A stretch of 64,000 nucleotides of DNA, from the NCBI RefSeq assembly GCF_024643205.1, contig NZ_JAMKQJ010000002.1, positions 186,001-250,000 of the forward strand, given 5' to 3'. The DNA comes from Parapedobacter tibetensis (GTDB taxonomy: Bacteria > Bacteroidota > Bacteroidia > Sphingobacteriales > Sphingobacteriaceae). A model generated the notes under the pieces. The model was not told the origin of the DNA, searched no databases, and worked only from the letters and a program-made list of their open reading frames with translations. Position numbers and translations under genes: made by a program. Below, piece after piece: positions 1-9,122 of this stretch (position 1 is the first letter of the stretch; every line of letters starts with the position of its first letter).

Positions 1-1477
1 CGGCGGTTGCTGCCCCCTTATCAAGCAAGTCCTGTTTGATGAGGGGGTAGTTTTTACGGGCCTCACCATTCAACGGCGCGTAGACCAGGTTATCTTTGTC
101 GTATCCATTGTCGCGGTTTTGGACATATTCGATTTGCCTGTTGACAATCAGCGTGCAGCTGATCAGGGTAATCGAGAAGGTAAACTGCAGCACCACCAAT
201 ACCTTCCGTGGGGTAAAGGCACTGCCAGTGGAGATGAAGGTGCCTTTCAAAGTCTTGACCGGTTGAAAACTGGAAAGGAAGAAAGCGGGGTAAACGCCAG
301 CGACTATTCCAGTGAGTAAAAGAAACAGTGCGAAAAACAGCCAAAAAGCTGGGTGAATAGCCAAAAGCGATAAATCCCTGCCGATGAGTTCGTTGAATAA
401 CGGCAGGGCCGGTATGAGCAAAATCAAGGCTAGCACGCCTGCAATCACCGAAAGGAAGACTGATTCCGTTAAAAACTGGCCAACCAACGCGTTTCTCCTG
501 GCGCCGACCACCTTTCTTACACCGACCTCCTTCGCCCGCTTTTCACTCCGGGCGGTACTCAGGTTGGTAAAATTGATGCAGGCCAACAAGAGGATGAACA
601 CACCGATAACGATGAATAGCCTGACCGTATTCATTCGGCCAGCCACCATTTGCCCGTTTTCAGATTTGTTGTACAGGTGCCATTTACTGGCCGGATGCAG
701 GAAGATATGCGCCTTATTGGATGGATCAGTGTCGTGCCTGGCCACAAATGTCCGGATCTTTTCGTTGAATGTATTCAGCGCCACTTCGGGTCGGAGCAAC
801 ACATACGTCTGGTGATTATAACTACTCCACGACCCAGACCCGTAATATACCATCCCGAGTGTTTTCTCCGCGAATAGCCAAGAGCAGAAATAGTCGACAT
901 CGCTGAATCGCGAATTTGCGGGAATATCCGCAATCACCGCACTCACCACTAAGGTACTTAGCGTGTCTAAAGCGATGGATTTTCCTATGACATCCGCCTT
1001 TCCGAAAAGCCGCCGTGCCAAGGATTCGGTTAGCACTACGTTGTTGGGCGAGGCTAGCGGATTGGCTTTATTGCCGGCGATGAATTTGAAATCAAACAAT
1101 TGGAAAAATGATGAATCCGGCGCAATGCCACTGGGCGTGAATTTATGATCACCCACCCGAAAAACATACCGGCTACCCATGTTGGCTATCCGGGCCATGG
1201 CCTCCACTTCGGGATATTCTTCGGCTAGCGTCTGGCCGAGTATAGCGGCCGTTTGCCCCCAAGCATGCTTTTCCCCTTGAAATTCATCTGCGGTGAAAAC
1301 TTCATAAAGCCTGTCTGTATGGCTATAGAAGCGATCATACGTCAGCTCGCTCTGTATCCATAAGGCAATAGCGGTCGCCGCCATCATGCCGATTGTCAAT
1401 CCAATGATATTAATGAATGAAAATCCTTTATCGCGTTTTAAATTCCGCCAGGCAATTTTGAGGTGGTTTCCGATCAT
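1..1477 (-). CDS. FtsX/MacB-family ABC transporter permease, 3' part cut by window edge
   Basis: About 492 codons are present; the stop lies beyond the left edge. The protein starts MIGNHLKIAWRNLKRDKGFS, followed by TM1 (about residues 20-42), a periplasmic MacB_PCD-like domain, TM2 near residue 285 and the first FtsX motif (KRAKEVGVRKVVGARR, near 320) with further TM helices. Sequence is lost after TM5 and the start of the second periplasmic domain. Proteins of this type are the membrane subunits of LolCDE/MacB-like ABC systems that couple a cytoplasmic ATPase to mechanical work on periplasmic or outer-membrane substrates; the substrate cannot be told. The start ATG lies only about 15 nt from the -12-like part of the promoter upstream, so the transcript would be nearly leaderless if that promoter is right. 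It is closest by eye to the permease at 46067-48451. Confidence 0.9.
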   Translation of the reverse strand, partial: MIGNHLKIAWRNLKRDKGFSFINIIGLTIGMMAATAIALWIQSELTYDRFYSHTDRLYEVFTADEFQGEKHAWGQTAAILGQTLAEEYPEVEAMARIANMGSRYVFRVGDHKFTPSGIAPDSSFFQLFDFKFIAGNKANPLASPNNVVLTESLARRLFGKADVIGKSIALDTLSTLVVSAVIADIPANSRFSDVDYFCSWLFAEKTLGMVYYGSGSWSSYNHQTYVLLRPEVALNTFNEKIRTFVARHDTDPSNKAHIFLHPASKWHLYNKSENGQMVAGRMNTVRLFIVIGVFILLLACINFTNLSTARSEKRAKEVGVRKVVGARRNALVGQFLTESVFLSVIAGVLALILLIPALPLFNELIGRDLSLLAIHPAFWLFFALFLLLTGIVAGVYPAFFLSSFQPVKTLKGTFISTGSAFTPRKVLVVLQFTFSITLISCTLIVNRQIEYVQNRDNGYDKDNLVYAPLNGEARKNYPLIKQDLLDKGAATA

Positions 1478-1490
1478 GGTTATTACCATC

Positions 1491-1595
1491 TCATTTTTTA
1501 AGCCAAAAATATAACGTATTGTTTGATAGTGGGTTAATACTATTTTCTTGGCAGGTAGTGTTCGATATCGAACACCTGTTGTCCAATAACGAACA
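1491..1595 (-). promoter_or_regulatory. Double-dyad control element A with sigma-54-like promoter
   Basis: Dyad 1 is GTGTTCGATATCGAACAC (1558-1575, perfect palindrome) and dyad 2 is TGTCCAATAACGAACA (1580-1595). The dyad cores start 21 bp apart, two helical turns. Exactly 55 bp from dyad 1 (CC at 1503-1504) the minus strand reads TTTTGGC, then after ten bases TGA at 1491-1493. This resembles the GG-N10-GC of sigma-54 promoters, although the -12 dinucleotide is not canonical. The same layout recurs at 14183, 32162, 35010 and 49413. The activator and RpoN are not in the window, so the sigma-54 reading is inference; the repeated layout is directly visible. Confidence 0.75.
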
Positions 1596-1608
1596 TCAGG
1601 CTAAACTA

Positions 1609-3981
1609 TCATTCATCCCGCAGCGACTCTACCGGATTGGCTAATGCTGCCCGGATCGCTTGCCAGCTGATGGTAAGCACTGCAATCGCCAGCACCACCA
1701 CCCCCGCTAGGGCAAACATCCACCACTCGATATCGATACGGTAGGCAAAACCTTCCAGCCATTTGTTCATCGCCCACCATGCAATGGGGGAGGCGACCGC
1801 CAGGGCAATCATCATCAGTTTAACGAAATCCTTAGAAAGCAGGGTTGCAATACCAGAGACAGACGCCCCCAATACCTTGCGGATACCGATTTCTTTGGTA
1901 CGCTGTTGCACCCCTAATGAGATCAAACCAAATAGACCGAGGCAGCTGATGAGTATGGCCACGGATGCCGCTATCCAGATTAATTGTTGTTGGATGGATT
2001 CGGCAGCGTAGAGCTGTTCGATTTGGTTGTCAACGAATTGATATTGGAAAAGGCTGCCAGCATAACGGACTTTCCATTCCTCCTCCAGCTGGGAAACAAA
2101 TGCTGCGACGTCTTGGCCATTGGTTTTGATGGCCAGTGACTGCATAAACTGTTCGTTATAGCCTAGTACGGTGGGCTCGATGGTTTGGCGCAACGTATGG
2201 ATATTATAATTGCCCACTACGCCGACAATGATGCCCGGGTCGCCATCAATACCACCAAACACCAATGATTTTCCGACAACGTCCTGCAGGTTGTCGAAGC
2301 CCAATTGATTGGCCATACGTTCATTGATCAAATATTCATGTACCGCAGCCGTGGAGCGGATATTGCGCCCTGCTAATAGTTGGATACCGAATGCATGTAC
2401 ATACGCACTATCGGCGAATGTGGTTTTTGCCGACCAGGTTTCCCAATCCGGGCGGGTATCGAACCGTAGTGTTCCGCCCCGCTGGTCGTGGTTAGCGGGC
2501 GATCGGAAGCAATAGCTATAGGCAGTCACTCCCGGCTGTGCATCCAGGAACGAGCGCCAATGGCTATCATTGGCATGCCCTTTCGGTAAGGTCAGCATGA
2601 TCACGGATTCCCTGTCAAAGCCAATGTCGGTTTGTTGTAAATAATGGACTTGGCGCATGATCACGATCGTAGCCAGTACCAGGCAAATGGAAAGCGTATT
2701 TTGGATAACCACCATAAGCCTCCGCCCCAATGGTTTCCCGAAACCAACCTGTTGCCGAATGGCTTGCAATGCATGGATCTTGCCAATCGTCCATGCCGGG
2801 TAAATTCCGGCTGCAAACCCAATGATCAACCAAGCGACAGCAGCTGAGATGATGAGTTGCAGTGTAGAAAATAGCAGTACCGGTTCCATCGGGAAGAGGT
2901 AGTTGTTGGCAAGGGGGATGGCGATAGCCACTAGGGCGATGCCAAAAAGGGTTGCCAATGCAGCAACGACTAGCGATTCGGTTATCAGCTGCATAAAAAG
3001 CTGCCAACGGCTACTGCCCAACACTTTGCGCGTGCCGAATTCGGAACTCCGCCGAGCATACTGAGCGATGGATAAATTGACGTAGTTGAGGAGCGCCATC
3101 AGCAAGACGGCCGTCCCGATGATTGCTAGGATAATAAGTAACGACTTTTGCATCGTTCCACCGTACCGCCCATTGAAATGCATATCCGTCAGCGGGAGTA
3201 AAGAAAATTTAAAGAGCTTTCCGGTTTCTTCGCCAAAGGTATCCAAGGTCATTGCCCGCAAGGTTTTTTCCACTTGCGCTGTTGTTGTTCCTTCAGCAAG
3301 ACTGATATAGACTTGGTTGGTCGAATTGAGGTACCCCCAATCGCTGAAAAAGCCGTCTTCCAACCCGGTTAGTACGTTTTTGATGGATGATTCCGAGATG
3401 TAGAACGCGTTTTTCAGGCTGGTATTGGAAGGTTCATCGGCCAAAACACCCACCACCTTAAGCGGCACTTCGCCCACCGAAATTAGCGCGCCCATCGGAT
3501 CTTTGCTGCCAAAGAACCTAGCGGCTGTAGAAGCCGTCAATACGACGGTGTTGGGCTGGTTCAGCGCTTCGGGCTTGCCTGCCAACCAATGGTAATCAAA
3601 GAGGTTGAACCAATCTGAAGCAGCGAAAGCACCTTTTTTTTCCGAGTCAAATAGCTGTCCGTTTACGCGGATGGTCAGGTCTTGATTGATCATGGCGAAG
3701 GCCGCTTGATCCACCCCCGCTACGTTGGTTTTCAACGCTTCGTAGATGGCATAGGAAGCCCCTTCATTATAAGATGTCTCCTCCAATAATAGGTCTGACA
3801 CCAGCTTGTAGGTGTGCTGAGCCCGATTATGGTAATTGTCGTAACTGTTATGAAAGGTGATGTACCGATAAATAAATAACCCGCATCCGATAGCCACACC
3901 GAGCCCGATGATATGAAGAGCCGTATACCTAAAGTTCCTGCCTAGGCTTCGCAACGTAGTTTTGAGGTGGTTTATCTTCAT
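1609..3981 (-). CDS. FtsX/MacB-family ABC transporter permease (790 aa), last gene of operon B
   Basis: The protein opens MKINHLKTTLRSLGRNFRYT, with TM1 at about 20-41. The first cytoplasmic motif is EFGTRKVLGSSRWQ near residue 313 and the second KEIGIRKVLGASVSG near 695; the tail is NPVESLRDE. The first periplasmic domain carries the phrase EGASYAIYEAL near residue 72. A very similar phrase is found in the permeases at 38500-40884 and 61713-62861, so these three form one subfamily spread over three operons. It follows the permease at 4044-6452 after 62 bp with no promoter visible between them. After its stop comes element A of the next operon, with no obvious terminator. Confidence 0.94.
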   Translation of the reverse strand: MKINHLKTTLRSLGRNFRYTALHIIGLGVAIGCGLFIYRYITFHNSYDNYHNRAQHTYKLVSDLLLEETSYNEGASYAIYEALKTNVAGVDQAAFAMINQDLTIRVNGQLFDSEKKGAFAASDWFNLFDYHWLAGKPEALNQPNTVVLTASTAARFFGSKDPMGALISVGEVPLKVVGVLADEPSNTSLKNAFYISESSIKNVLTGLEDGFFSDWGYLNSTNQVYISLAEGTTTAQVEKTLRAMTLDTFGEETGKLFKFSLLPLTDMHFNGRYGGTMQKSLLIILAIIGTAVLLMALLNYVNLSIAQYARRSSEFGTRKVLGSSRWQLFMQLITESLVVAALATLFGIALVAIAIPLANNYLFPMEPVLLFSTLQLIISAAVAWLIIGFAAGIYPAWTIGKIHALQAIRQQVGFGKPLGRRLMVVIQNTLSICLVLATIVIMRQVHYLQQTDIGFDRESVIMLTLPKGHANDSHWRSFLDAQPGVTAYSYCFRSPANHDQRGGTLRFDTRPDWETWSAKTTFADSAYVHAFGIQLLAGRNIRSTAAVHEYLINERMANQLGFDNLQDVVGKSLVFGGIDGDPGIIVGVVGNYNIHTLRQTIEPTVLGYNEQFMQSLAIKTNGQDVAAFVSQLEEEWKVRYAGSLFQYQFVDNQIEQLYAAESIQQQLIWIAASVAILISCLGLFGLISLGVQQRTKEIGIRKVLGASVSGIATLLSKDFVKLMMIALAVASPIAWWAMNKWLEGFAYRIDIEWWMFALAGVVVLAIAVLTISWQAIRAALANPVESLRDE

Positions 3982-4043
3982 TTTTTAGCCATTAACTGCC
4001 CGACCGCCAATCTTCCGCCTGGACCAAGTTAACAATTTTCTGA

Positions 4044-6452
4044 TTATTCATCCCGCAACGACTCCACCGGATTGGCGCGATTTGCTTTCGTGCATAATCC
4101 AATAATCAATCCGTAAGCGAGTACAAAGACCAACAAGCAAACCAGTAAGTAAGCGCCTACATCTTGGCTTATCCGGTATGCATAGCCTTCCAACCATTTG
4201 TTGGCCATCCAATAGGTAATTGGCCAGGCAATGAGGTTGGCCAAAATGATGAGGCGGGTATAGTCCTTCATAAACAGCAAGGTAAGGTGTCTGAGTTCCG
4301 CCCCGAGCACCTTTCTTACAGCGATTTCTCTCCTGCGCTTGGCCAGCGTGAAGCTCACGATGCCGAATATACCCAGCGCAATAATCAAGAAATTCAACGT
4401 CGTAGCCACATCCGCCGCCCGTTTCAGCTGGAGCTCAGATTGGTACAGGGAGGCAAATTGGTCGTCCATGAAGCTAAATTCAAACGGCGCGTCGGGTACT
4501 AATTTCTCCCATTGTTGCTTGATAAGCGGGATGGTTTCAGCCATATTTGTCCCGTTCAGTTTTAACGAGAGGAAGCGGTAGGAAAGCCAGTCCTGCACGT
4601 GGAAGAACGCAAGGGGTTTGATTTGCTCTTGCAAGCTGGAATAGTTGTAGTCTTTGACCACCCCCGCGATGGTGACCTCGTCGCCTGACGAAGGTGGCCG
4701 CAGTTTTTGATTGACCGCTGTTTCCGGTGTTAACCCCAACGCCCTCACTGCCGATTCGTTCAGTACCACCTGGTTGGGGATATGGCCACCAGATTGCGAA
4801 AAGCAGGTGCCGGCGAGTACCGTCATCCCAAACGTATGGGCATAGTCCTGATCAACCCCGATGGAGTGAATCATCGTTACGGGGCTATCGCCTGTGGCCA
4901 ACATGAACCCGAATGCATTTGGCGGTTGGCGCTTAGGCACCTCAAACGACAGCGAAGCGCTTTCCACGGCCGCTAGCTCGGTGAGCGCGTGCTTTACTTC
5001 CATCATTTTTTGCACGCCGGTGGCATCCCATCGTTTCGGGAACGCGGTGATGACCATTACCTGGTCTTTGCTGTAGCCGATGTCTTTCGAGAAGATGTAG
5101 CCCACCTGGCGCGATACAATCAGCGTGCCGATAAACACCGCAATACCTAAGGTAAACTGGACGGTCAACATCGTTTTACGAAGGGTAAGATTGCCCACGG
5201 CGGTATCGATCTTCCCTTTTACGGCAGCGGTAACCGGCGACGAGCTAAGCCGGAAGGCAGGGTAAATACCTGCCAAAAGACCGGTAATCAGCACGAGTGC
5301 CGATAGGCCTGCATATGCCGCCCATCCGAAATCGAATACGGAATCCAATTGGGTGTTTAAAATTTCGTTAAAAACGGGTCGCAGCAGTTGGTAAAGCGGC
5401 AGGGAGAGCAGTGCAGCAAGCGCGGTAAGGAATAGGGCCTCACCGAGAAACTGGATAACCAGCTGTTGCTTGGCGCCGCCGAATACTTTGCGCAGGCCGA
5501 TCTCTTTAAGCCGCTGTGATGATGTAACGATGCTGATATTGACGAAGTTGATAACCGCCATCAGCAGGATGAACAGCGCTGATAACGACAGGATGGTGAT
5601 CATTCGGCGGGCTGCGCCGCCGTTGTCATTGAGGTAATAGTCTTTCACCGGTGCCAGCTCAACGGTTAGGTTTTGCTGGATGTTTTCCGGCGTATATTTG
5701 GCAAGCACCTGCTGGCAGGGTACCACCAGATCGGCCGGTGTGACGCCTGGCTGAAGTTGGACCATGCCCATCTCGAAGGGATTGTCCCAACCGGACGCCG
5801 GATCTTCAAATCCGAAGTACATATTGCCTTCCGTGGGCACGAATACCGAATAACCGTCGTCTACCAGGTGCGTAACCGAATTATAGGGGATATCTGCAAT
5901 TACTGCAGAAACGTGATAATCTTGCTTTTCACCTTGCACGGTGGTGTGGACGCTAATGGTTTCATTTATGGCGTCTTTTTTCCCAAACAGTTTGAGCGCC
6001 ATACTTTCGGTGATGACGGCGGATTGGTTGTTGGGGAAGGGGCGGTCGGCATTGCCATAGCTAACCGGAAAGCCATACATCCGGATAAAGGAGGTATCAC
6101 CGATGGCAATATCCTCCACAAAGTGCTTATCGCCTGCGGAGACAACATTATTTACCGGGTTGTACCGGTAATAGTCGGCCACTAACGATGGGTATTCTTC
6201 ACGCAGCGTCTTGGCCAATGGTCCCAAGGTTGTGATATCCAGCCCGAGCCCTTCGGTTTTCCAGTTGCTTTTGACCATGTATTGATCATCGACGTTTCGG
6301 AGCGAGCGGTTGATGCTGTACTGATTGAGTACATACATACCCACTACCATCGTGAAGGTGAGACCAATGGTAAGGCAGAAAACATGAATGAACGAAAACA
6401 GCTTGTGTTTTGATAGGTAGCGCCAGCCTGTTTTGAAATAGTTCTTAATCAT
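4044..6452 (-). CDS. FtsX/MacB-family ABC transporter permease (802 aa), fourth gene of operon B
   Basis: The start is MIKNYFKTGWRYLSKHKLFS with TM1 at about 18-40. The motifs are KEIGLRKVFGGAKQQ near 317 and REIAVRKVLGAELRH near 711; the second departs from the usual KEIGIRKVLGAS. The N-terminal periplasmic domain (from DDQYMVKSNWKTEGLG, about residue 56) looks unlike those of its neighbours, which hints that this copy senses or handles something different. The tail is NPVESLRDE. It is separated from the upstream permease by a 196-bp spacer that carries the 79-bp hairpin element at 6563-6641. Product class is secure; substrate unknown. Confidence 0.94.
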   Translation of the reverse strand: MIKNYFKTGWRYLSKHKLFSFIHVFCLTIGLTFTMVVGMYVLNQYSINRSLRNVDDQYMVKSNWKTEGLGLDITTLGPLAKTLREEYPSLVADYYRYNPVNNVVSAGDKHFVEDIAIGDTSFIRMYGFPVSYGNADRPFPNNQSAVITESMALKLFGKKDAINETISVHTTVQGEKQDYHVSAVIADIPYNSVTHLVDDGYSVFVPTEGNMYFGFEDPASGWDNPFEMGMVQLQPGVTPADLVVPCQQVLAKYTPENIQQNLTVELAPVKDYYLNDNGGAARRMITILSLSALFILLMAVINFVNISIVTSSQRLKEIGLRKVFGGAKQQLVIQFLGEALFLTALAALLSLPLYQLLRPVFNEILNTQLDSVFDFGWAAYAGLSALVLITGLLAGIYPAFRLSSSPVTAAVKGKIDTAVGNLTLRKTMLTVQFTLGIAVFIGTLIVSRQVGYIFSKDIGYSKDQVMVITAFPKRWDATGVQKMMEVKHALTELAAVESASLSFEVPKRQPPNAFGFMLATGDSPVTMIHSIGVDQDYAHTFGMTVLAGTCFSQSGGHIPNQVVLNESAVRALGLTPETAVNQKLRPPSSGDEVTIAGVVKDYNYSSLQEQIKPLAFFHVQDWLSYRFLSLKLNGTNMAETIPLIKQQWEKLVPDAPFEFSFMDDQFASLYQSELQLKRAADVATTLNFLIIALGIFGIVSFTLAKRRREIAVRKVLGAELRHLTLLFMKDYTRLIILANLIAWPITYWMANKWLEGYAYRISQDVGAYLLVCLLVFVLAYGLIIGLCTKANRANPVESLRDE

Positions 6453-6562
6453 TCTTTAGACATTTAGCTGTGAGACAATAAGCACTAATCAGTCAGTCCT
6501 TGCTCTTTATTACTTTTATTTTTGTTCTATATAATCCCCAATTCCCTCTTCCTACCTCCACT

Positions 6563-6641
6563 GTTTTAGCCTGTTGCGAAGACGGCCTAGGATACAGTAG
6601 CGAAGCGCCCTGAATCAAGACGACGCGCAACAGGCTAAAAC
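6563..6641. repeat. 79-bp imperfect palindrome (copy 1), REP-like hairpin element
   Basis: The arms are GTTTTAGCCTGTTGCG at the left and CGCAACAGGCTAAAAC at the right, a perfect 16-bp inverted repeat with a 47-bp middle that contains CCTAGGA and GCGCCC. A second copy of the same length lies at 43443-43521, also in a permease spacer. One outer pair differs between copies and the change is compensated (TA to CG), so pairing appears to be maintained. It could be a REP-type DNA mobilised by a RAYT transposase or an mRNA-stabilising or processing hairpin inside the operon; no transposase is in the window. Confidence 0.8.
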
Positions 6642-6648
6642 TAAAACA

Positions 6649-9021
6649 TCACTCATCCCGCAACGAGTCAACCGGATTGGCTACCGCCGCCCGGATGGCC
6701 TGCCAGCTCACCGTGAGCAGCGCGATCACCACCGCCGCCAATCCTGACACGGCAAACATCCACCATTGGATGTCGATGCGGTAGGCAAAATCTTCCAGCC
6801 ATCGGTTCATCGCCCACCAGGCAATGGGGGAGGCGATAACCACGGCGATCAGTACCAGCTTGACAAAACCGGTTGAAAGTAGGTAGACCACGTTGCTTAC
6901 GGAGGCACCCAATACCTTTCGCACGCCAATTTCTTTTACCCGTTGTCCGGTCATGAATGCCGCAAGGCCGAACAGCCCCAAGCACGATATGGTAAGGGCC
7001 AACACGGCGAAGCATGTGGCGAGCTTGCTTACCAGCTGTTCACTTTGGTACAGTTTGGAAAATTCCCAGTCAGAAAATTGGTAAGTGAATGGAATAGTAG
7101 GATTTAACTTCTCACCAAGTTGCTTCAGACTCTTCAGTGCAGGGGCAATCTGTCCAGGGGCAATCCGGACGAGAATAGTGCCCCAACCCCAGTTTTCGTC
7201 CAGCCGCACAATTAACGGCTCTATAGTATGGTGCATTGAATTGAAATGGAAGTCTTCGAGTACACCAACGACCTGACCTTGTCGCCCATCCCATTCCAAT
7301 GGCTGTCCGAGCGGCTGTTGGAACCCCATGGCGTTCGCTGCAGTCTCATTGATGAGAAAGGACGCGGTATCAGCTCCGAACGCTGGGGAAAAATCACGCC
7401 CCGCTTTCAGACGGAGACGCATAGTCCTGACAAAATCGTATCCAACCACCGCATCAGTGAAGGACAAGGTTGTGCCCGGAGGCTTGCCTGGCCAGGTAAC
7501 ACCCCAAGTGTGGTGTTCAATATAAGTGGGCGAATTGCGCATTTTTGATATGGAAAGGATACCGGGCATGGTAGCGGCCTGCGTCTTAAATAAGTCATAA
7601 CGTGTGACAAGGTCACCCTCTATTGGGATGTACAATAGGTTACTGCGTTCATAGCCAATGTTGGCATGTTGAATGAAGGCCATCTGCCGCTGGAACACCA
7701 GCATCGCTGCTATAAGGATAATTGAAAGGCTGAATTGGAAAACCACTAAACCTTTCCTGAAAAATGCCCCGCCCTTAGCGGTTTTTTCCTTCAACGCCTG
7801 CAAGGGATTTAACGATGAAAGATATAGTGCCGGATAACTGCCTGAAAATAGCCCAACAATAAGCCATATACCAAACAATCCAAGCCAAAACTTGACCGTG
7901 GAAACCGGTATGAAAAGTTGTTTGCCCGTAAGTTCTTGGAATAACGGCAGGAGAGCAAATAGCAGCAGCAGGGAAATCGTGATTGAAACAGCTGTTAATG
8001 ATAAGGCTTCCAACAGGTAACGGAAAGCCAATGATGCGCGACTAGCACCGATGGTTTTGAGTAACCCCACCTCCTTGGCCCGTTTCACTGCACCCGCGGT
8101 TGCTAGGTTCATGAAATTGATAGAGGCTATTACCAAAATGAAGATAGCAAGTATCGAGAATAGTCGCACGTACGCTACACGTCCACCGCTGGGGTAGCCA
8201 TTTTTAAACATGCCATTCAGGTATCGGCTGGGATATGATTGCATGGCCAATTCTTGTTTTACCCCTTCTTGGCGGTCGATATACTGATACAGGAAGTCCT
8301 TAATCTTTCCCTCTACCTGCGCCGGATTGGCACCGGGCTTCAGGAGGATAAACGTGGCAGGCGAGGCATTCCCCCAGCGGCTGGCCCAGGCGTTTTGAGC
8401 CATGAAAGGTGCCCAGCTGCGCAAAAAATCAAACTGCTGGGAAGAATGCGGCGGCAAATCTTCAAAGACGGCAGTCACGCGCAATTCTTCCCGGGCTTCG
8501 AGGTTGATTGTCTGCCCCATTACCTTTTCGGGACTTCCGAAAAAGTAGGACGCCATCTTCCGCGAAATCGCGATGCCGTCGGGCGTTGACAGGGCCGTGG
8601 CTTTGTGGCCCAATAGCAGGGGGTAGGTAAACATAGAGAGGAAGTCATCACCAACGTGGAAACCGAGCATCTTGCCCGTTTTTTCACCCGTCTTCAAATT
8701 GCTGCTGGTGCCCGGTGCTGCGATGTATTCAAATCCGCTGGTCAAAGCGATTTCAGGCACCTTGTTTTTGAGCTCCTGTGCCAGCAACCCCTGTGTTGCA
8801 AAGCTTGCTTCCACTTTTCCTTCATAAAAGTTGCGGCTGTATACCTGGAAAAGCCGATCGCCCTGCTCGTGGAAATTATCCACACGCCGTTCATCCTGCA
8901 CCCACAGCAGGATAAAAAGGCTGGCGCAAATCCCAATCGCCAACCCAGCAATATTGAGCAATGAAAATGCCCGATCCTTCATCAGGTATCGCCAAACCGT
9001 TTTGAAATAATTCTTTATCAT
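6649..9021 (-). CDS. FtsX/MacB-family ABC transporter permease (790 aa), third gene of operon B
   Basis: I chose the ATG at 9021, giving MIKNYFKTVWRYLMKDRAFS, which matches the usual family start. An upstream in-frame ATG at 9075 would add 18 residues that are just a translation of the 8-nt repeat DNA in the spacer. TM1 lies at about 20-40. The first motif is unusual, KEVGLLKTIGASRAS near 317, where the family has RKV[LV]G; the second, KEIGVRKVLGASVSN near 697, is normal. The tail is NPVDSLRDE. The first periplasmic domain follows DERRVDNFHEQGDRLFQVY. It sits 101 bp after the upstream permease and 196 bp before the next. Confidence 0.93.
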   Translation of the reverse strand: MIKNYFKTVWRYLMKDRAFSLLNIAGLAIGICASLFILLWVQDERRVDNFHEQGDRLFQVYSRNFYEGKVEASFATQGLLAQELKNKVPEIALTSGFEYIAAPGTSSNLKTGEKTGKMLGFHVGDDFLSMFTYPLLLGHKATALSTPDGIAISRKMASYFFGSPEKVMGQTINLEAREELRVTAVFEDLPPHSSQQFDFLRSWAPFMAQNAWASRWGNASPATFILLKPGANPAQVEGKIKDFLYQYIDRQEGVKQELAMQSYPSRYLNGMFKNGYPSGGRVAYVRLFSILAIFILVIASINFMNLATAGAVKRAKEVGLLKTIGASRASLAFRYLLEALSLTAVSITISLLLLFALLPLFQELTGKQLFIPVSTVKFWLGLFGIWLIVGLFSGSYPALYLSSLNPLQALKEKTAKGGAFFRKGLVVFQFSLSIILIAAMLVFQRQMAFIQHANIGYERSNLLYIPIEGDLVTRYDLFKTQAATMPGILSISKMRNSPTYIEHHTWGVTWPGKPPGTTLSFTDAVVGYDFVRTMRLRLKAGRDFSPAFGADTASFLINETAANAMGFQQPLGQPLEWDGRQGQVVGVLEDFHFNSMHHTIEPLIVRLDENWGWGTILVRIAPGQIAPALKSLKQLGEKLNPTIPFTYQFSDWEFSKLYQSEQLVSKLATCFAVLALTISCLGLFGLAAFMTGQRVKEIGVRKVLGASVSNVVYLLSTGFVKLVLIAVVIASPIAWWAMNRWLEDFAYRIDIQWWMFAVSGLAAVVIALLTVSWQAIRAAVANPVDSLRDE

Positions 9022-9023
9022 TC

Positions 9024-9118
9024 CTTTTTGCTTATTTGCTAACTCGCCCATTCGTTTATTCGTCCGAGCGCCCAAAGCGAATTAACGCATATGCACATCC
9101 GCGAATAGGCGCAAAAAT
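9024..9118. repeat. Degenerate 8-nt tandem words in permease spacer
   Basis: Read on the minus strand, the spacer is built of 8-nt units such as TATTCGCG, AATTCGCT and ACGAATAA followed by ACGAATGG, running into the start of the permease at 9021. Units are not identical but keep a CG or GC at a fixed place. The same word family fills the spacers at 29434-29505 and 48463-48590. Confidence 0.6.
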
Positions 9119-9122
9119 AAAA

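Noticed and set aside
384..815. 143-codon plus-strand frame at the left edge
   Set aside because: It is antisense to the partial permease gene, whose minus-strand translation has the FtsX motif in this very stretch.
1500..1560. Bacteroidota -33/-7 (TTTG-N19-TAnnTTTG) reading of the TTTTGG word in elements A-E
   Set aside because: At the proper 19-bp spacing none of the five copies has a TAnnTTTG box, whereas GG-N10-G is kept in four, so a sigma-54-like reading fits better.
5673..6185. 170-codon plus-strand frame inside the permease at 4044-6452
   Set aside because: Antisense shadow of a well-conserved permease with no family features.
9022..9075. Longer N-terminus for the permease at 6649 (start at 9075), and likewise 29366-29413 for the permease at 26963
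   Set aside because: The added residues are only a translation of spacer repeat words; the family start MIKNYFKT lies further in at 9021 and 29365.
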